Origin: Variovorax sp. HW608
GTDB lineage: Bacteria > Pseudomonadota > Gammaproteobacteria > Burkholderiales > Burkholderiaceae_C
DNA: 64,000 nucleotides
Reading direction: 5' to 3'
Assembly: GCF_900090195.1 (NCBI RefSeq)
Contig: NZ_LT607803.1
Span: 6,164,229-6,228,228 of the forward strand
A model generated the notes under the pieces. That model did no database searches and was not told where the DNA came from. It saw only the letters and a list, made by a program, of their open reading frames with translations. A program made the position numbers and the translations under genes. Shown piece after piece: positions 51,628-63,046 of this stretch (the first letter of the stretch is position 1; every line of letters starts with the position of its first letter).

Positions 51628-51964
51628 GCGCGGCCTCCGGGCCGTGGCCCATGGCGCGCTCGATGGCCTTCCTGGCGGCCAGTTCGGCGCCGAGCGACGC
51701 ATCCAGTCCCGAGCGGCAGAGCCCCGCATGCTGGTAGAACATGTTCTCGTACACCTCGGCCGCGGCCGGATAGGCATCCAGCAGTTGACCGAGCTGGGCG
51801 CCCGGTTCCACATCGCGGAACTCGTCGACCAGATGCATGACGACGGAGCGGTATTGCTCGGCGCCCACCGGCACCGGGCTGTGCTCGAGCCGCTCGAGGA
51901 GCTGGGCCAGGACGTGCGTCACCGCCAGATCGGTCTTGTGAGCATGGGTGTTGGTAGCGTTCAT
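51620..51964 (-). CDS. hypothetical protein paired with the Cys-rich gene
   Basis: The 114-residue, mainly helical protein (MNATNTHAHKTDLAVTHVL, YRSVVMHLVDEFRDVEPG, LDAYPAAAEVYENMFYQHAG) ends in GHGPEAAHE. It overlaps the Cys-rich gene by 8 bp, so the two are probably made together. An alternative ATG 9 bp upstream exists. No family is recognised. Confidence 0.6.
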   Translation of the reverse strand: MNATNTHAHKTDLAVTHVLAQLLERLEHSPVPVGAEQYRSVVMHLVDEFRDVEPGAQLGQLLDAYPAAAEVYENMFYQHAGLCRSGLDASLGAELAARKAIERAMGHGPEAAHE

Positions 51965-52028
51965 GCGAAGCATGTGAGGCGCCAGCGGCGGATTGCAAGG
52001 GGGAGGAAGCGACAGCAGCATCCCGGGA

Positions 52029-53615
52029 TTACAACAGCATTTCCGGCACCAGCGGCGCGACCAGGGAGTTGTAGAAACGCTGGAAGAATCCCGCCTCCGG
52101 CTCCGACGTCAGGATCATTTCCTTTTCGCCGTCGGTGGTCAGCCATTGCAGCGATCCGGTTTCCGCATCCAGACGAAGGCGGTAGGAATTCTGCAATTTG
52201 CTGATGTTGATCACCCGGAGCATCTCGCGCGCCAGTTGCGGGCTGTCGACCACCACCCCCATTTCGGTGTTCTGGGTGGCCGAGCGCGGATCGAGATTCA
52301 TCGACCCCACGAAGATGCGCTGCTTGTCGATCGCCGCCGTCTTCGCGTGCAGTCTGCCCAGCGAATTGCCGAACATGCCCAGGCGCTTGTTGGCGGTGGT
52401 CCGCTCGGGACTGAGCTCGTAGAGATCCGCGCCGCTGCGCAACAACCGCTCCCGATAGCGCACATAGCCGGTATGCACCAGCGGCTCGTCGTTGGCCGCC
52501 AGCGAATTGGTCAGGAGCGTCAGCTTGACCTTGCGGCGCATCAGGTCGTCGAAGGCCGCCATGCCTTTTTCGCCCGGCACCAGGTAGGGCGAAGTGAGGT
52601 CCACCTGGGACTTCGCCTCGAGCAGCAGCCCCCACACCTTCATCGTCACGCTGGTCGCGAGGGCCTCGTCAGCGCTCATGGCCTTGGGCTTGCTCGGCGG
52701 GTCGGCAATGGCGTGCGCCTCGCCCCACAGCAGGCCCATGCGGCCGGCGTCGAGCTCCTCGGCGATCGGGCCGTAGCCCAGCACGTCGACCGGCGGAATC
52801 TGCAGCTTCGGCGGCGGCGCAGCCATGCCGATCCAGTCGTCGAACTCTTGCGCGGTGGGCTTGCGGCCGCCCTCCCCCGTCACGATGTCCTGGATCGGCC
52901 AGACCTGTTCGGCATTCCAGAAGGCATCGAAGACCGCCTCCAGTTCGGCCACCACCTTGCCGACCACGAGCGCGTCCATGTCGATGAAGTTCTGCGCCTC
53001 GCTGAGCACGAAATACTCGTCCGCGATGTTGCGCCCGCCGACCACCGCCATCACGCCGTCGGCGATGAACAGCTTGTTGTGCATGCGGTGGTTGAGGCGC
53101 GGAATGTCCTGCGGCGACGCCGCGAAGCGCGACACGATGCCGCCGCGCCCGCAGCAGAAGGGATTGAAAAGCCGCACCTCCACGTTCGGCGTCTGCGCCA
53201 GCCCCAGCAGCGGCTGCTGGCTCTTGCTGGTGTAGAGATCGTCCACCAGCACCCTCACCTTCACGCCCCGCGCACCGGCTTCACGCAAGGCCCGCATCAG
53301 CAGCCGGCCGGTCGCGTCGTTCTCGAGCTGGTAGTACTGCACCACGAGCGAATGCTGCGCGCGCTGCGCCAGCTGGATGCGGGCATCGAGCGAATAGACG
53401 CCCAGCGGCATCAGCCGGAAGCCGGAGTGCTCGCCGGGCGGCGTCGAGGCGAGCGCGATCTTCGCCAGCATCGCGGACGGATCGGGCGCGGCAGCACGCT
53501 CGTCCGGCCGCTCCGGCATCTTCGGCAGCGAGCCGCAGGCCGCGAGCAGGGCAAGGGCCCCGGACAAGGCCACGGCGCCCATGACGCGGGCGAAAGCGAA
53601 GGCCATGGATGTCAT
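52029..53615 (-). CDS. phospholipase D-family lipoprotein (cardiolipin synthase-like)
   Basis: The 528-residue protein has a lipoprotein signal (LALLAACGS) and two HKD motifs: HNKLFIADGVMAVVGGRN and HAKTAAIDKQRIFVGSMN. This is the PLD superfamily architecture of cardiolipin synthase C-like or other PLD enzymes anchored in the envelope. Substrate is not certain. The ATG at 53615 has AAGGGG upstream. It is divergent from the peroxiredoxin gene. Confidence 0.88.
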   Translation of the reverse strand: MTSMAFAFARVMGAVALSGALALLAACGSLPKMPERPDERAAAPDPSAMLAKIALASTPPGEHSGFRLMPLGVYSLDARIQLAQRAQHSLVVQYYQLENDATGRLLMRALREAGARGVKVRVLVDDLYTSKSQQPLLGLAQTPNVEVRLFNPFCCGRGGIVSRFAASPQDIPRLNHRMHNKLFIADGVMAVVGGRNIADEYFVLSEAQNFIDMDALVVGKVVAELEAVFDAFWNAEQVWPIQDIVTGEGGRKPTAQEFDDWIGMAAPPPKLQIPPVDVLGYGPIAEELDAGRMGLLWGEAHAIADPPSKPKAMSADEALATSVTMKVWGLLLEAKSQVDLTSPYLVPGEKGMAAFDDLMRRKVKLTLLTNSLAANDEPLVHTGYVRYRERLLRSGADLYELSPERTTANKRLGMFGNSLGRLHAKTAAIDKQRIFVGSMNLDPRSATQNTEMGVVVDSPQLAREMLRVINISKLQNSYRLRLDAETGSLQWLTTDGEKEMILTSEPEAGFFQRFYNSLVAPLVPEMLL

Positions 53616-53699
53616 GTTCGATTCCCCTTCTCTTCTGTTGCCTGCCGATGGCGCCCCCCCGGTCCTAGAATTCGATACGCCTTCTTCCGGGGTTACATC

Positions 53700-54254
53700 A
53701 TGATGCTCCAGACCTCCCTGCGCGCCGCGCTTTTTGCCTTGGCCGCAGCCGCGGCGCCGACCGCCTTTGCAGCACTCGACATCGGCGACGCCGTTCCCAA
53801 GTTCACCGCCACCGCGGCGCTGGGCGGCAAGGTCTTCAGCTACTCGCTCGCCGAAGCGCTGGCCAAGGGGCCGGTGGTGGTGTATTTCTTCCCCGCGGCG
53901 GACAGCGCCGATTGCTCGATCGAAGCGCACGCCTTCGCCGAGGCGGTCGACCAGTTCGCTGCCCTCGGCGCCACGGTGATCGGCGTGTCGGCCGACGACA
54001 TCGACACGCTGACCAGGTTCTCGGTCAAATCCTGCCAGAGCCGCTTCCCGGTGGCTTCCGACCAGTCCAAGGCGGTCATCCAGGGCTTCGACGCGGTGAT
54101 GCAGACCCGGCCGGATTTCGCGAACCGGCTCTCGTACGTGGTCACGCCCAACGGTCTCGTCGCCTACTACTACCAGAACCTCAACCCGGACAAGCACGTC
54201 GAGCGCATGCTGAATGCGCTGCGCGCGCTGCCCAGGGCGACGGCCGCGCGCTGA
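53700..54254 (+). CDS. exported peroxiredoxin (AhpC/TSA, BCP-like)
   Basis: The 184-residue precursor has a signal peptide (about 1-24, ending PTAFAA) and a thioredoxin-like fold. The peroxidatic site is VVVYFFPAADSADCSIEAHAF, which fits P-x3-S-x2-C. A second Cys (SVKSCQSRF) may resolve. Its place is periplasmic peroxide defence. Two adjacent ATGs mark the start; it lies 17 bp before the aldehyde dehydrogenase. Confidence 0.87.
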   Translation: MMLQTSLRAALFALAAAAAPTAFAALDIGDAVPKFTATAALGGKVFSYSLAEALAKGPVVVYFFPAADSADCSIEAHAFAEAVDQFAALGATVIGVSADDIDTLTRFSVKSCQSRFPVASDQSKAVIQGFDAVMQTRPDFANRLSYVVTPNGLVAYYYQNLNPDKHVERMLNALRALPRATAAR

Positions 54255-54271
54255 GCGCTAAGATTTCCCCC

Positions 54272-55705
54272 ATGCAACTGAACTACATCGGCAACGAGAG
54301 CGTTGCCTCCGCGTCCGGCCGCACGCTGCCGGTGATCGATCCCTCCGATGGTCAGACCTTCGACGAGTTGCAGCGCAGCAACGCGGCGGACATCGATGCC
54401 GCGGTGCAGGCCGCGCACCATTGCTTCGAGACCGGCTGGCGGAAAGTCAGTGCTGCCGAGCGCGGACGGCTGCTCTACAAGCTCTCGCAGAAGATCGCGG
54501 CGCACACCGACGAACTCGCGCTGATCGAACAGCGCGATTGCGGCAAGCCGGTCAAGCAGGCGCGCGCCGATGCACTGGCCCTGGTGCGCTACTTCGAGTT
54601 CTACGCCGGCGCCTGCGACAAGCTGCACGGCGAAACCATCCCCTACCAGGACGGCTACAGCGTGCTGACGTGGCGCGAGCCGCACGGCGTCACGGGCCAC
54701 ATCATTCCCTGGAACTACCCGATGCAGATCTTCGGCCGCAGCGTGGGCGGTGCGCTGGCGGCGGGCAACGTCTGCGTGGTCAAGCCGTCGGAAGACGCCT
54801 GCCTCTCGCTGATCCGCGTGGCGCAGCTCGCCGCCGAGGTCGGCTTCCCGCCCGGCGCGATCAACATCGTGACCGGCTACGGCCACGAGGTCGGCGACGC
54901 CCTGGCGCGGCACGAAGGCATCGACCACATCAGCTTCACCGGCAGCCCGTCGGTGGGCACGATCATCCAGCAGGTGGCGGCCGAGCGGCACTGCCCCGTC
55001 ACGCTCGAGCTCGGCGGCAAGAGCCCGCAGATCCTCTTTGCCGACGCCGACCTGGATGCGGCCATCCCGGTGCTGATCAAGGCGATCGTGCAGAACGCCG
55101 GCCAGACCTGTTCGGCCGGCTCGCGCGTGCTGATCCAGCAGGGCATCTACGAGCCGCTCCTCGAGCGCCTCGGACACGCCTTCGAGGCGCTGCGCGTCGG
55201 CCCGGCCGCGATGGACCTCGACGTCGGCCCGCTGATCCGCCAGACGCAGCAGCAGCGCGTATGGGATTTCCTCTCGGACGCCCACGTCGCCGGCATCCCG
55301 ATGGTGGGCCAGGGCACGGTGGTCGACGAAGCGCCCGAAAGCGGCTTCTACCAGGCCCCGACGCTGCTGCGCGACGTGCCGGTCGGTCACCGGCTCGCGC
55401 AGGAGGAAGTCTTCGGCCCCGTCCTGGCCGCGATGTCCTTTTGCGACGAGGACGAGGCCGTCGCCCTCGCCAACGCCACGCGCTTCGGGCTGGTCGCCGG
55501 CATCTGGACCGAGAACGGCGCCCGCCAGCTGCGCATGGCCAAGCGCGTGAAGAGCGGCCAGGTGTTCATCAACAACTACGGCGCGGGCGGCGGCGTCGAG
55601 CTGCCCTTCGGCGGCGTCAAGTCCTCGGGCTACGGGCGCGAAAAGGGCTTCGAGGCGCTCTACGGATTCACGACGCTCAAGACCGTCGCGATCCGGCACG
55701 GATGA
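54272..55705 (+). CDS. NAD(P)+-dependent aldehyde dehydrogenase
   Basis: The 477-residue protein has the ALDH fold with IIPWNYPMQIFGR, SFTGSPSVG, the general-base Glu in TLELGGKSPQI and the catalytic Cys in NAGQTCSAGSR. It ends with the typical NNYGAGGGVELPFGGVKSSG. The exact substrate is unknown; similarity is to betaine/gamma-aminobutyraldehyde-type enzymes. It follows the peroxiredoxin by 17 bp, probably one transcript. Confidence 0.9.
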   Translation: MQLNYIGNESVASASGRTLPVIDPSDGQTFDELQRSNAADIDAAVQAAHHCFETGWRKVSAAERGRLLYKLSQKIAAHTDELALIEQRDCGKPVKQARADALALVRYFEFYAGACDKLHGETIPYQDGYSVLTWREPHGVTGHIIPWNYPMQIFGRSVGGALAAGNVCVVKPSEDACLSLIRVAQLAAEVGFPPGAINIVTGYGHEVGDALARHEGIDHISFTGSPSVGTIIQQVAAERHCPVTLELGGKSPQILFADADLDAAIPVLIKAIVQNAGQTCSAGSRVLIQQGIYEPLLERLGHAFEALRVGPAAMDLDVGPLIRQTQQQRVWDFLSDAHVAGIPMVGQGTVVDEAPESGFYQAPTLLRDVPVGHRLAQEEVFGPVLAAMSFCDEDEAVALANATRFGLVAGIWTENGARQLRMAKRVKSGQVFINNYGAGGGVELPFGGVKSSGYGREKGFEALYGFTTLKTVAIRHG

Positions 55706-55792
55706 TGACCGCCGTGGCCGGCCTCATCGCCTCAGGGTCAAACGTTTTCCGCCTGCCGGCTCGCGGAGCGATCGGTTAAATTTGCCTGCCTC

Positions 55793-56911
55793 ATGAGCCA
55801 GCATGTCGTCCCCGTCTCCGAGATCGGCCGCGCCCGTCCAGCGGCGGCGATGGCCGGGCTTGCGATCCCGGCCACCGGCGTGCTGCTCGATCGCCTGCAG
55901 CGGCCGCTGACCGATCTGCGCATCAGTGTCACGGACCGGTGCAACTTCCGCTGCAGCTACTGCATGCCGAAGGAAGTCTTCGACAAGGACTACCAGTACC
56001 TCCCGCACAGCGCGCTGCTGAGCTTCGAGGAAATCACCCGGCTCGCGCGCCTCTTCGCCACGCATGGCGTGCACAAGATCCGGCTCACCGGCGGCGAGCC
56101 GCTGCTGCGCAAGAATCTCGAGGTCCTCGTCGAGCAGCTCGCGGCCCTGCGCACGCCCGACGGCCGGCCCCTCGATCTCACCTTGACCACCAACGGCTCG
56201 CTGCTGGCCCGCAAGGCCCAGGCACTCAGCGCGGCCGGGCTGCGGCGCGTGACGGTCAGCCTCGACGGCCTCGACGACGCGGTGTTCCGCAGCATGAACG
56301 ACGTGGATTTCCCGGTGGCGGAAGTCCTCGCCGGCATCGAGGCGGCCAAGGCCGCGGGCCTCGGTCCGATCAAGGTGAACATGGTCGTCAAGCGCGGCAC
56401 CAACGAGCAGGAGATCCTGCCGATGGCCCGCCACTTCCGCGGCACCGGCGTGGTGCTGCGCTTCATCGAGTACATGGACGTCGGCGCCACCAACGGCTGG
56501 CGCATGGACGAGGTGCTGCCGTCCGCGGAGGTGGTGCGGCGCGTCGCGGAGGAATTCCCGCTCGCCCCGCTCGAAGCCACCGCGCCGGGCGAAACCGCGC
56601 AGCGCTGGGCCTACCAGGACGGCGGCGGCGAGATCGGCGTGATCAGCAGCGTCACGCAGGCCTTCTGCCGTGACTGCAACCGCGCACGGCTGTCGACCGA
56701 AGGCAAGCTCTACCTCTGCCTCTTCGCCAATGCGGGCCATGACCTGCGCCCGCTGCTGCGCGGCGGCGCGAGCGACGAAGAGATCACTTCGACCATCGGC
56801 CACATCTGGCAGGGCCGCAGCGACCGCTATTCCGAACTTCGCGCACTGCGCGGACCCGAGACCGACGGCACTGCGCCGCGGCGGGTCGAAATGAGCTACA
56901 TCGGCGGATGA
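55793..56911 (+). CDS. moaA: GTP 3',8-cyclase
   Basis: MoaA is a radical-SAM enzyme starting molybdenum cofactor synthesis from GTP. The 372-residue protein has C50-x3-C54-x2-C57 (CNFRCSYC), [12 protein letters not shown], the second cluster near [11 protein letters not shown] and the functional C-terminal Gly-Gly (SYIGG). The N-terminus carries about 30 residues more than many MoaA proteins. It overlaps mobA by 4 bp. Confidence 0.95.
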   Translation: MSQHVVPVSEIGRARPAAAMAGLAIPATGVLLDRLQRPLTDLRISVTDRCNFRCSYCMPKEVFDKDYQYLPHSALLSFEEITRLARLFATHGVHKIRLTGGEPLLRKNLEVLVEQLAALRTPDGRPLDLTLTTNGSLLARKAQALSAAGLRRVTVSLDGLDDAVFRSMNDVDFPVAEVLAGIEAAKAAGLGPIKVNMVVKRGTNEQEILPMARHFRGTGVVLRFIEYMDVGATNGWRMDEVLPSAEVVRRVAEEFPLAPLEATAPGETAQRWAYQDGGGEIGVISSVTQAFCRDCNRARLSTEGKLYLCLFANAGHDLRPLLRGGASDEEITSTIGHIWQGRSDRYSELRALRGPETDGTAPRRVEMSYIGG

Positions 56912-57558
56912 CCACCCCACCCGCCATCGCCACCGGCGACATCACCGGCCTCGTACTCGCAGGCGGGCGCGGCACCCGCATGGGCGGCGTCGACAAGGGC
57001 CTGCAGAGCTTCAACCGCACGCCGCTCGCCATGCACGCCGTGATGCGGCTGGGCCTGCAGGTCGGCGAGATCATGATCAACGCCAACCGCAACCTCTCGG
57101 CCTACGAATCGTTCGGCGTGCCGGTGTGGCCCGACGGGCTGGCGGACTATGCGGGGCCGCTGGCCGGCTTCCTCACCGGACTGGAGCGCTGCGAGACCCC
57201 TTATCTGCTCACGGTGCCCTGCGACACACCGCTTTTCCCGCTCGATCTGGCGAGCCGGCTGTCCGAAGCGCTGGTGGCGAACGATGCGGAGATCGCGATG
57301 GTGTCGGCCCCCGAGCCCCCCGAAGAACCCGGCGGCACCCCCGTCCTGCGCGCCCAGCCCGTGTTCTGCCTGCTGAACGCCACCCTGCTCGAAAGCCTCG
57401 TGCGCTTCACCCAGGCGGGCGGGCGCAAGATCGACGCATGGACCGCCCAGCATCGCACGGTGCTGGTGCCGTTCGACCGCCCCGGCGACGCGCCGGACGC
57501 CTTCTTCAATGCCAACACGCTGGCCGAGCTGCACGCGCTCGAAGCCCAGCGCTCCTGA
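56908..57558 (+). CDS. mobA: molybdenum cofactor guanylyltransferase
   Basis: The 216-residue nucleotidyltransferase starts with [19 protein letters not shown], the GTP-binding signature, and has [14 protein letters not shown]. It links GMP to molybdopterin. It is translationally coupled to moaA and followed 16 bp later by moeA. Confidence 0.94.
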   Translation: MTTPPAIATGDITGLVLAGGRGTRMGGVDKGLQSFNRTPLAMHAVMRLGLQVGEIMINANRNLSAYESFGVPVWPDGLADYAGPLAGFLTGLERCETPYLLTVPCDTPLFPLDLASRLSEALVANDAEIAMVSAPEPPEEPGGTPVLRAQPVFCLLNATLLESLVRFTQAGGRKIDAWTAQHRTVLVPFDRPGDAPDAFFNANTLAELHALEAQRS

Positions 57559-57574
57559 ATCCCCTGCTGCCTCC

Positions 57575-58885
<1,311 letters not shown>

Positions 58886-58916
58886 CGCCTGCCTCCCGGC
58901 CGGCAAGGAGCGGTGC

Positions 58917-59396
58917 ATGGCATCGAGAATCGAGTTGATCCAGCAGATGCCCATCTTCGGCGCCATCGGAGCGGAGACCATCGAATTCCTGCTCGGTGAA
59001 GCGCCGGTGAGCCATGTGCGGCGCGGCGACTTCTTTTTCCACGAGAACGACACCCCCACCTGCATGTTCGTGCTGGAGAGCGGCCACGTCACGGTTTCGA
59101 AAAGCTGGCAGGAGCACGAGCTGCTCATCCGGCGCCTGGGCCCCGGCGACTGCTTCGGCGAGATGGCCCTGCTCGATCTCTTCCCCCGCAGCGCGACCGT
59201 GCGAGCCGACGAGGACTGCAGCGCCATCGAGCTCACCTCGGACAACCTCTACCGGCTGTTCGAGCACGACGTCGAGCAGTTCGCGCTGATCCAGATGAAC
59301 ATCGCGCGCGAGATGAGCCGCCGGCTTCGGATCACCGACGACCAGCTGTTCCGGGCCCGGATGGGCGAAGTGCCGGAAGCGCCCGAGCGCCTTTAG
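58917..59396 (+). CDS. stand-alone cyclic-nucleotide-binding domain protein
   Basis: The 159-residue protein is one Crp-like binding domain: IFGAIGAETIEFLLGEAPV, FFHENDTPTCMFVLESGHVT, and the phosphate-binding cassette FGEMALLDLFPRSATVRA. It has no HTH, so it is not a classic Crp. It may be a regulatory subunit. It follows moeA by 31 bp and is convergent with rnhA. Confidence 0.88.
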   Translation: MASRIELIQQMPIFGAIGAETIEFLLGEAPVSHVRRGDFFFHENDTPTCMFVLESGHVTVSKSWQEHELLIRRLGPGDCFGEMALLDLFPRSATVRADEDCSAIELTSDNLYRLFEHDVEQFALIQMNIAREMSRRLRITDDQLFRARMGEVPEAPERL

Positions 59397-59413
59397 CCTT
59401 TGGCCTTCAGCGG

Positions 59414-59863
59414 CTAGATCCGTCCCAGCGCCCGCTCGACGCCCTTGTTGGCCAGCGCATCCGCGCGCTCGTTGCCCGGATCGCCCGAATGGCCCTTGAC
59501 CCAGCGCCATTCGATCTGGTGGCCGCCCTCAGACACCAGCTTGTCCAGTTGCTGCCAGAGCTCCACGTTCTTGACCGGCTGCTTGGTCGAGGTGCGCCAG
59601 CCCTTGGCCTTCCAGCCGCGGATCCACTCGGTGATGCCCATGCGCACGTACTGGCTGTCGAGGTAGAGCGTGACCTTGCAGGGCCGCTTCAGCGCCGCGA
59701 GCCCCTCGATGACGGCCTGCAGTTCCATGCGGTTGTTGGTGGTGTTGAGTTCGCCGCCGAACAACTCCTTCTCGCTCGCCCCCGATTTCAGCCAGGCGCC
59801 CCAGCCGCCGGGGCCGGGATTGCCCTTGCAGGCGCCATCGGTGTAGATCTGTACTTCGTTCAA
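59414..59863 (-). CDS. rnhA: ribonuclease HI
   Basis: RNase HI cleaves RNA in RNA-DNA hybrids. The 149-residue protein has D9 ([14 protein letters not shown]), E47 (NNRMELQA), D69 (YLDSQYV) and the final Asp ([11 protein letters not shown]). The start is a TTG at 59863 that overlaps the methyltransferase stop (TTGA); AAGGAAAAGG is just upstream. Confidence 0.95.
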   Translation of the reverse strand: MNEVQIYTDGACKGNPGPGGWGAWLKSGASEKELFGGELNTTNNRMELQAVIEGLAALKRPCKVTLYLDSQYVRMGITEWIRGWKAKGWRTSTKQPVKNVELWQQLDKLVSEGGHQIEWRWVKGHSGDPGNERADALANKGVERALGRI

Positions 59864-60675
59864 GAACCTTTTCCTTGTTTCTTTCGATGAGATGAACGGC
59901 GTGCGTGGTCGCGGTGGTCCCGGTGCACCCGCCCGGCGCCCGCGATCGGCACCGGGGCGCTGGCCCGGGCGGCCGCCCGGCGCCAGTCGGCGCTCAAGAG
60001 CCGCATGCCGCGGACGCGCTTCACGGCCGCCAGAAAATAGACCGCGCCGAAGATCGGCCACCAGCGCTCGCCGGCGGCATCGAACCAGTGGCAGCGCTCG
60101 AGCCACGCCTCGCTGCGCACGGCCGGCCGATAGACGCCGAAGCGGCCCGATTCGACCTCGAAGCTCAGCAAGCGCAACCAGTCGCGCATGCGCCGGTAGC
60201 CGATGAACTCGCCCGCGTCCGGCAGGAAGAGTTCGCCGAAACCCAGCCGCTGGTAGATCCGTGCCCGCCGTTGCCGCATGCCCCACAGGCTCGCCGGGTT
60301 GAGCCCGCAGATGACGACCCGCCCTTCGGGCACCAGCACCCGCTCGACCTCGCGCAGCGTCGCGTGCGGGTCCGGACTCAGCTCCAGGGTGTGCGGCAGC
60401 ACGACGAGGTCGAGGCTGTTGGCCGGAAACGGCAGCGCCGAGAAGTCGGTGACGAGCGAACTGCGCGGCGCCATCGCCGACTCCGACAGCGCCAGCCAGC
60501 GATGCGGCATGCGGTTGGCACGCAGGCCGTGCACCTCGGGCAGCCCGAGCTGGAGCGCGTGATAGCCGAAGACGTCCGCCACGGCCTGGTCGAACTGGGC
60601 CTGCTCCCAGTCCAGCAGGTAGCGCCCTGGAGGGGTCTCGAACCAATCGTGCAAACCTATAATTTGACCGCTCAT
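59860..60675 (-). CDS. class I SAM-dependent methyltransferase family protein
   Basis: The 271-residue protein has a methyltransferase-like core ([57 protein letters not shown]) and a basic C-terminal tail rich in His/Arg ([16 protein letters not shown]). The substrate is unknown. Its ATG overlaps the gloB ATG on the other strand, and its stop overlaps the rnhA start. Confidence 0.82.
   Translation of the reverse strand: MSGQIIGLHDWFETPPGRYLLDWEQAQFDQAVADVFGYHALQLGLPEVHGLRANRMPHRWLALSESAMAPRSSLVTDFSALPFPANSLDLVVLPHTLELSPDPHATLREVERVLVPEGRVVICGLNPASLWGMRQRRARIYQRLGFGELFLPDAGEFIGYRRMRDWLRLLSFEVESGRFGVYRPAVRSEAWLERCHWFDAAGERWWPIFGAVYFLAAVKRVRGMRLLSADWRRAAARASAPVPIAGAGRVHRDHRDHARRSSHRKKQGKGS
60658..60663 (+). 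promoter_or_regulatory. TATAAT -10 box close to the gloB start
   Basis: A perfect TATAAT lies only 10 nt before the gloB ATG. The start point would be about 4 nt before the ATG, so the message would be leaderless or nearly so. No good -35 hexamer is seen. Confidence 0.55.
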
Positions 60676-61471
60676 GACCCTCGTTCCGCTGCCCGCTTTT
60701 GCCGACAACTACATCTGGATGCTGCAGGACGGACGCAACGCGATCGTGGTCGACCCAGGGGATGCCGGGCCGGTGTTCGAAGCACTCCAGCGCGACAATC
60801 TGCAGTTGGCCGCGATTCTAGTCACGCACCATCACGCCGATCACACCGGCGGCGTGGCCGCGTTGCGCGAAGCCACCGGCGCACCGGTGTTCGGCCCTGC
60901 CCGCGAGCGGATCCCCGAGCCCTTCACACCGCTCGTCCATGGCGATCATGCCGACGTGCTGGGTCTGCGTTTCGAGGTCATCGAGGTTCCGGGCCACACC
61001 GCGGGACATATTGCCTACTTCCTTCCGGCCGATGCGCAGAGCGCATCGGCGGGCGACATCGCTCCGCTGGTCTTTTGTGGTGACACTTTGTTTTCCGGTG
61101 GATGCGGGCGACTTTTCGAGGGCACGCCCGCACAGATGCTCGCATCGCTCGACGCGCTTGCCGCTCTGCCGGGCGCCACGCGCGTGTGCTGCACCCACGA
61201 ATACACACTTGCTAACCTGAGATTCGCGCGCGCCGTGGAACCCGGAAACGCCGATCTCGCTCAGTACACGGCGCAATGCGAAGCCTTGCGTGCGCGCGGC
61301 CAGCCGACGCTGCCATCGCAGCTCGCGACCGAGCGCCGTATCAACCCTTTTCTTCGCAGCCGCGAATCCACCGTCCGCCTGGCAGTCCAGGCCCATGCCG
61401 GCCTCAAGGCCCAGGCCGCCGAGACCGAGGTGTTCGCTGCGCTGCGCCAATGGAAGAACGACTTTCGATGA
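60674..61471 (+). CDS. gloB: hydroxyacylglutathione hydrolase (glyoxalase II)
   Basis: GloB hydrolyses S-lactoylglutathione in methylglyoxal detoxification. The 265-residue metallo-beta-lactamase-fold protein has [10 protein letters not shown] (H52, H54, D56, H57), GHTAGHIAY, and [13 protein letters not shown]. The ATG gives [15 protein letters not shown], canonical. Its start overlaps the divergent methyltransferase start, and its stop overlaps mltD by 4 bp. Confidence 0.95.
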   Translation: MTLVPLPAFADNYIWMLQDGRNAIVVDPGDAGPVFEALQRDNLQLAAILVTHHHADHTGGVAALREATGAPVFGPARERIPEPFTPLVHGDHADVLGLRFEVIEVPGHTAGHIAYFLPADAQSASAGDIAPLVFCGDTLFSGGCGRLFEGTPAQMLASLDALAALPGATRVCCTHEYTLANLRFARAVEPGNADLAQYTAQCEALRARGQPTLPSQLATERRINPFLRSRESTVRLAVQAHAGLKAQAAETEVFAALRQWKNDFR

Positions 61472-63030
61472 GATTCATCGTTGCCGCCTGCCTCGCGGGC
61501 TCCCTCTTTCTCGCGGGCTGCGCCACCGGTACGGGTCCCTTGTCCTCGGGATCCGGCGCCGCGCCGGTCTATCCGGACGGGGCGCTCAAGCCGATCACCT
61601 CCGGCCAGACGAAATCACGCGCCGTCGTGACGCTCGCGCCGCCCACCGACATGTGGGACCGCATCCGCCGCGGCTTCAAGATGCCGGAGCTCGACAACGA
61701 CCTCGTGCATGACCGCGAGCAATGGTACGCAAGCCGGCCCGACTACCTGCAGCGCATGACCGGGCGCTCCAGCCGCTACATCTTCCACATCGTCGAGGAG
61801 CTCGAGCGCCGCGACATGCCGACCGAAATCGCGCTGCTGCCGTTCGTCGAGAGCGCCTTCAATCCGCAAGCCGTGTCGAGCGCCCGTGCGGCGGGCATGT
61901 GGCAGTTCATGCCGGCCACCGGAACCGACTACGACCTCAAGCAGAACATCTTCCGCGACGACCGCCGCGACGTGGTCGCCTCCACGCGGGCGGCGCTCGA
62001 CTACCTGCAGAAGCTCTACGGCATGTTCGGCGACTGGCATCTCGCGCTCGCTGCCTACAACTGGGGCGAAGGCAACGTGAGCCGCGCGATCGCGAAGAAC
62101 CAGCGGGCCGGCCTCCCCACCGGCTACACCGACCTGGCGATGCCCGCCGAGACACGCATGTACGTGCCGAAGCTGCAGGCGGTGAAGAACATCGTCGCCA
62201 ATCCGGAGCGTTTCAACACCGACCTGCCGCTCATCGCCAACCACCCGTACTTCCAGACCGTCGAGCTCAAGCGCGACCTCGACGTCGACCTCGCGGTGAA
62301 GCTGGCGGACGTCAAGATCGACGACTTCCGCGCGCTCAATCCGTCGGCCCACAAGCCGGTGCTGCTGGCCGCGGGCACACCGGAGATCCTGCTGCCGTGG
62401 GACAACGCGGCGGTCTTCCAGCGCAATTTCGAGGCCTATTCGCAAGGCCAGTACGCGAGCTGGACCGCATGGACCGTCCCCAGCACCATGACCGTCGCGG
62501 ACGCGGCCCAGCGCTCGGGCATGAGCGAAGCCGACCTGCGCGCGATCAACAACGTGCCGCCGCGGATGCTGATCAAGGCCGGCTCGACGCTGATCGTGCC
62601 GCGCACCGCGCGCGTGCAGGAAGACGTGGACGCAGTGGTGGCCGACACCGGACACCTGAGCTTCCAGCCCGAGATCGTCACGCGCCGCACCGTGATCAAG
62701 GCGGGCAAGCGCGACAGCGTCGCCAGCATCGCCCAACGCTTTCGCCTGAATCCGGCAAGCGTGGCCGAATGGAACGACGTGAAGACCAACCACGCCTTCC
62801 CGAAGGGCTACGACGTGGTGGTGTACCTGCCGGTGAAGGCGGCCCCCGCCACGCGCGTCGGCGCCGGGCTCGCGCACCTGACCGGCGGCAAGACGCTCAA
62901 GACGCTCAAGGCCGACAGCGTGACGTCGAGGGAGCCGAAGGGCACACCATCCAAAATCTCGAAGAAGCCGGTCGAGAAACAGGTGGTGCGCGAGCCGCGC
63001 GGCGGAACGCCCTCCAAGAAGAAGCGCTGA
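61468..63030 (+). CDS. mltD: membrane-bound lytic murein transglycosylase D
   Basis: The 520-residue lipoprotein (lipobox LAGC, Cys18) has a transglycosylase domain with catalytic E128 in [34 protein letters not shown], and C-terminal LysM-like regions ([20 protein letters not shown]). The last 60 residues are Lys/Thr-rich. It cleaves peptidoglycan. It is coupled to gloB by a 4-bp overlap. Confidence 0.94.
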   Translation: MRFIVAACLAGSLFLAGCATGTGPLSSGSGAAPVYPDGALKPITSGQTKSRAVVTLAPPTDMWDRIRRGFKMPELDNDLVHDREQWYASRPDYLQRMTGRSSRYIFHIVEELERRDMPTEIALLPFVESAFNPQAVSSARAAGMWQFMPATGTDYDLKQNIFRDDRRDVVASTRAALDYLQKLYGMFGDWHLALAAYNWGEGNVSRAIAKNQRAGLPTGYTDLAMPAETRMYVPKLQAVKNIVANPERFNTDLPLIANHPYFQTVELKRDLDVDLAVKLADVKIDDFRALNPSAHKPVLLAAGTPEILLPWDNAAVFQRNFEAYSQGQYASWTAWTVPSTMTVADAAQRSGMSEADLRAINNVPPRMLIKAGSTLIVPRTARVQEDVDAVVADTGHLSFQPEIVTRRTVIKAGKRDSVASIAQRFRLNPASVAEWNDVKTNHAFPKGYDVVVYLPVKAAPATRVGAGLAHLTGGKTLKTLKADSVTSREPKGTPSKISKKPVEKQVVREPRGGTPSKKKR

Positions 63031-63046
63031 GCGCGCTGCCCTGCGA

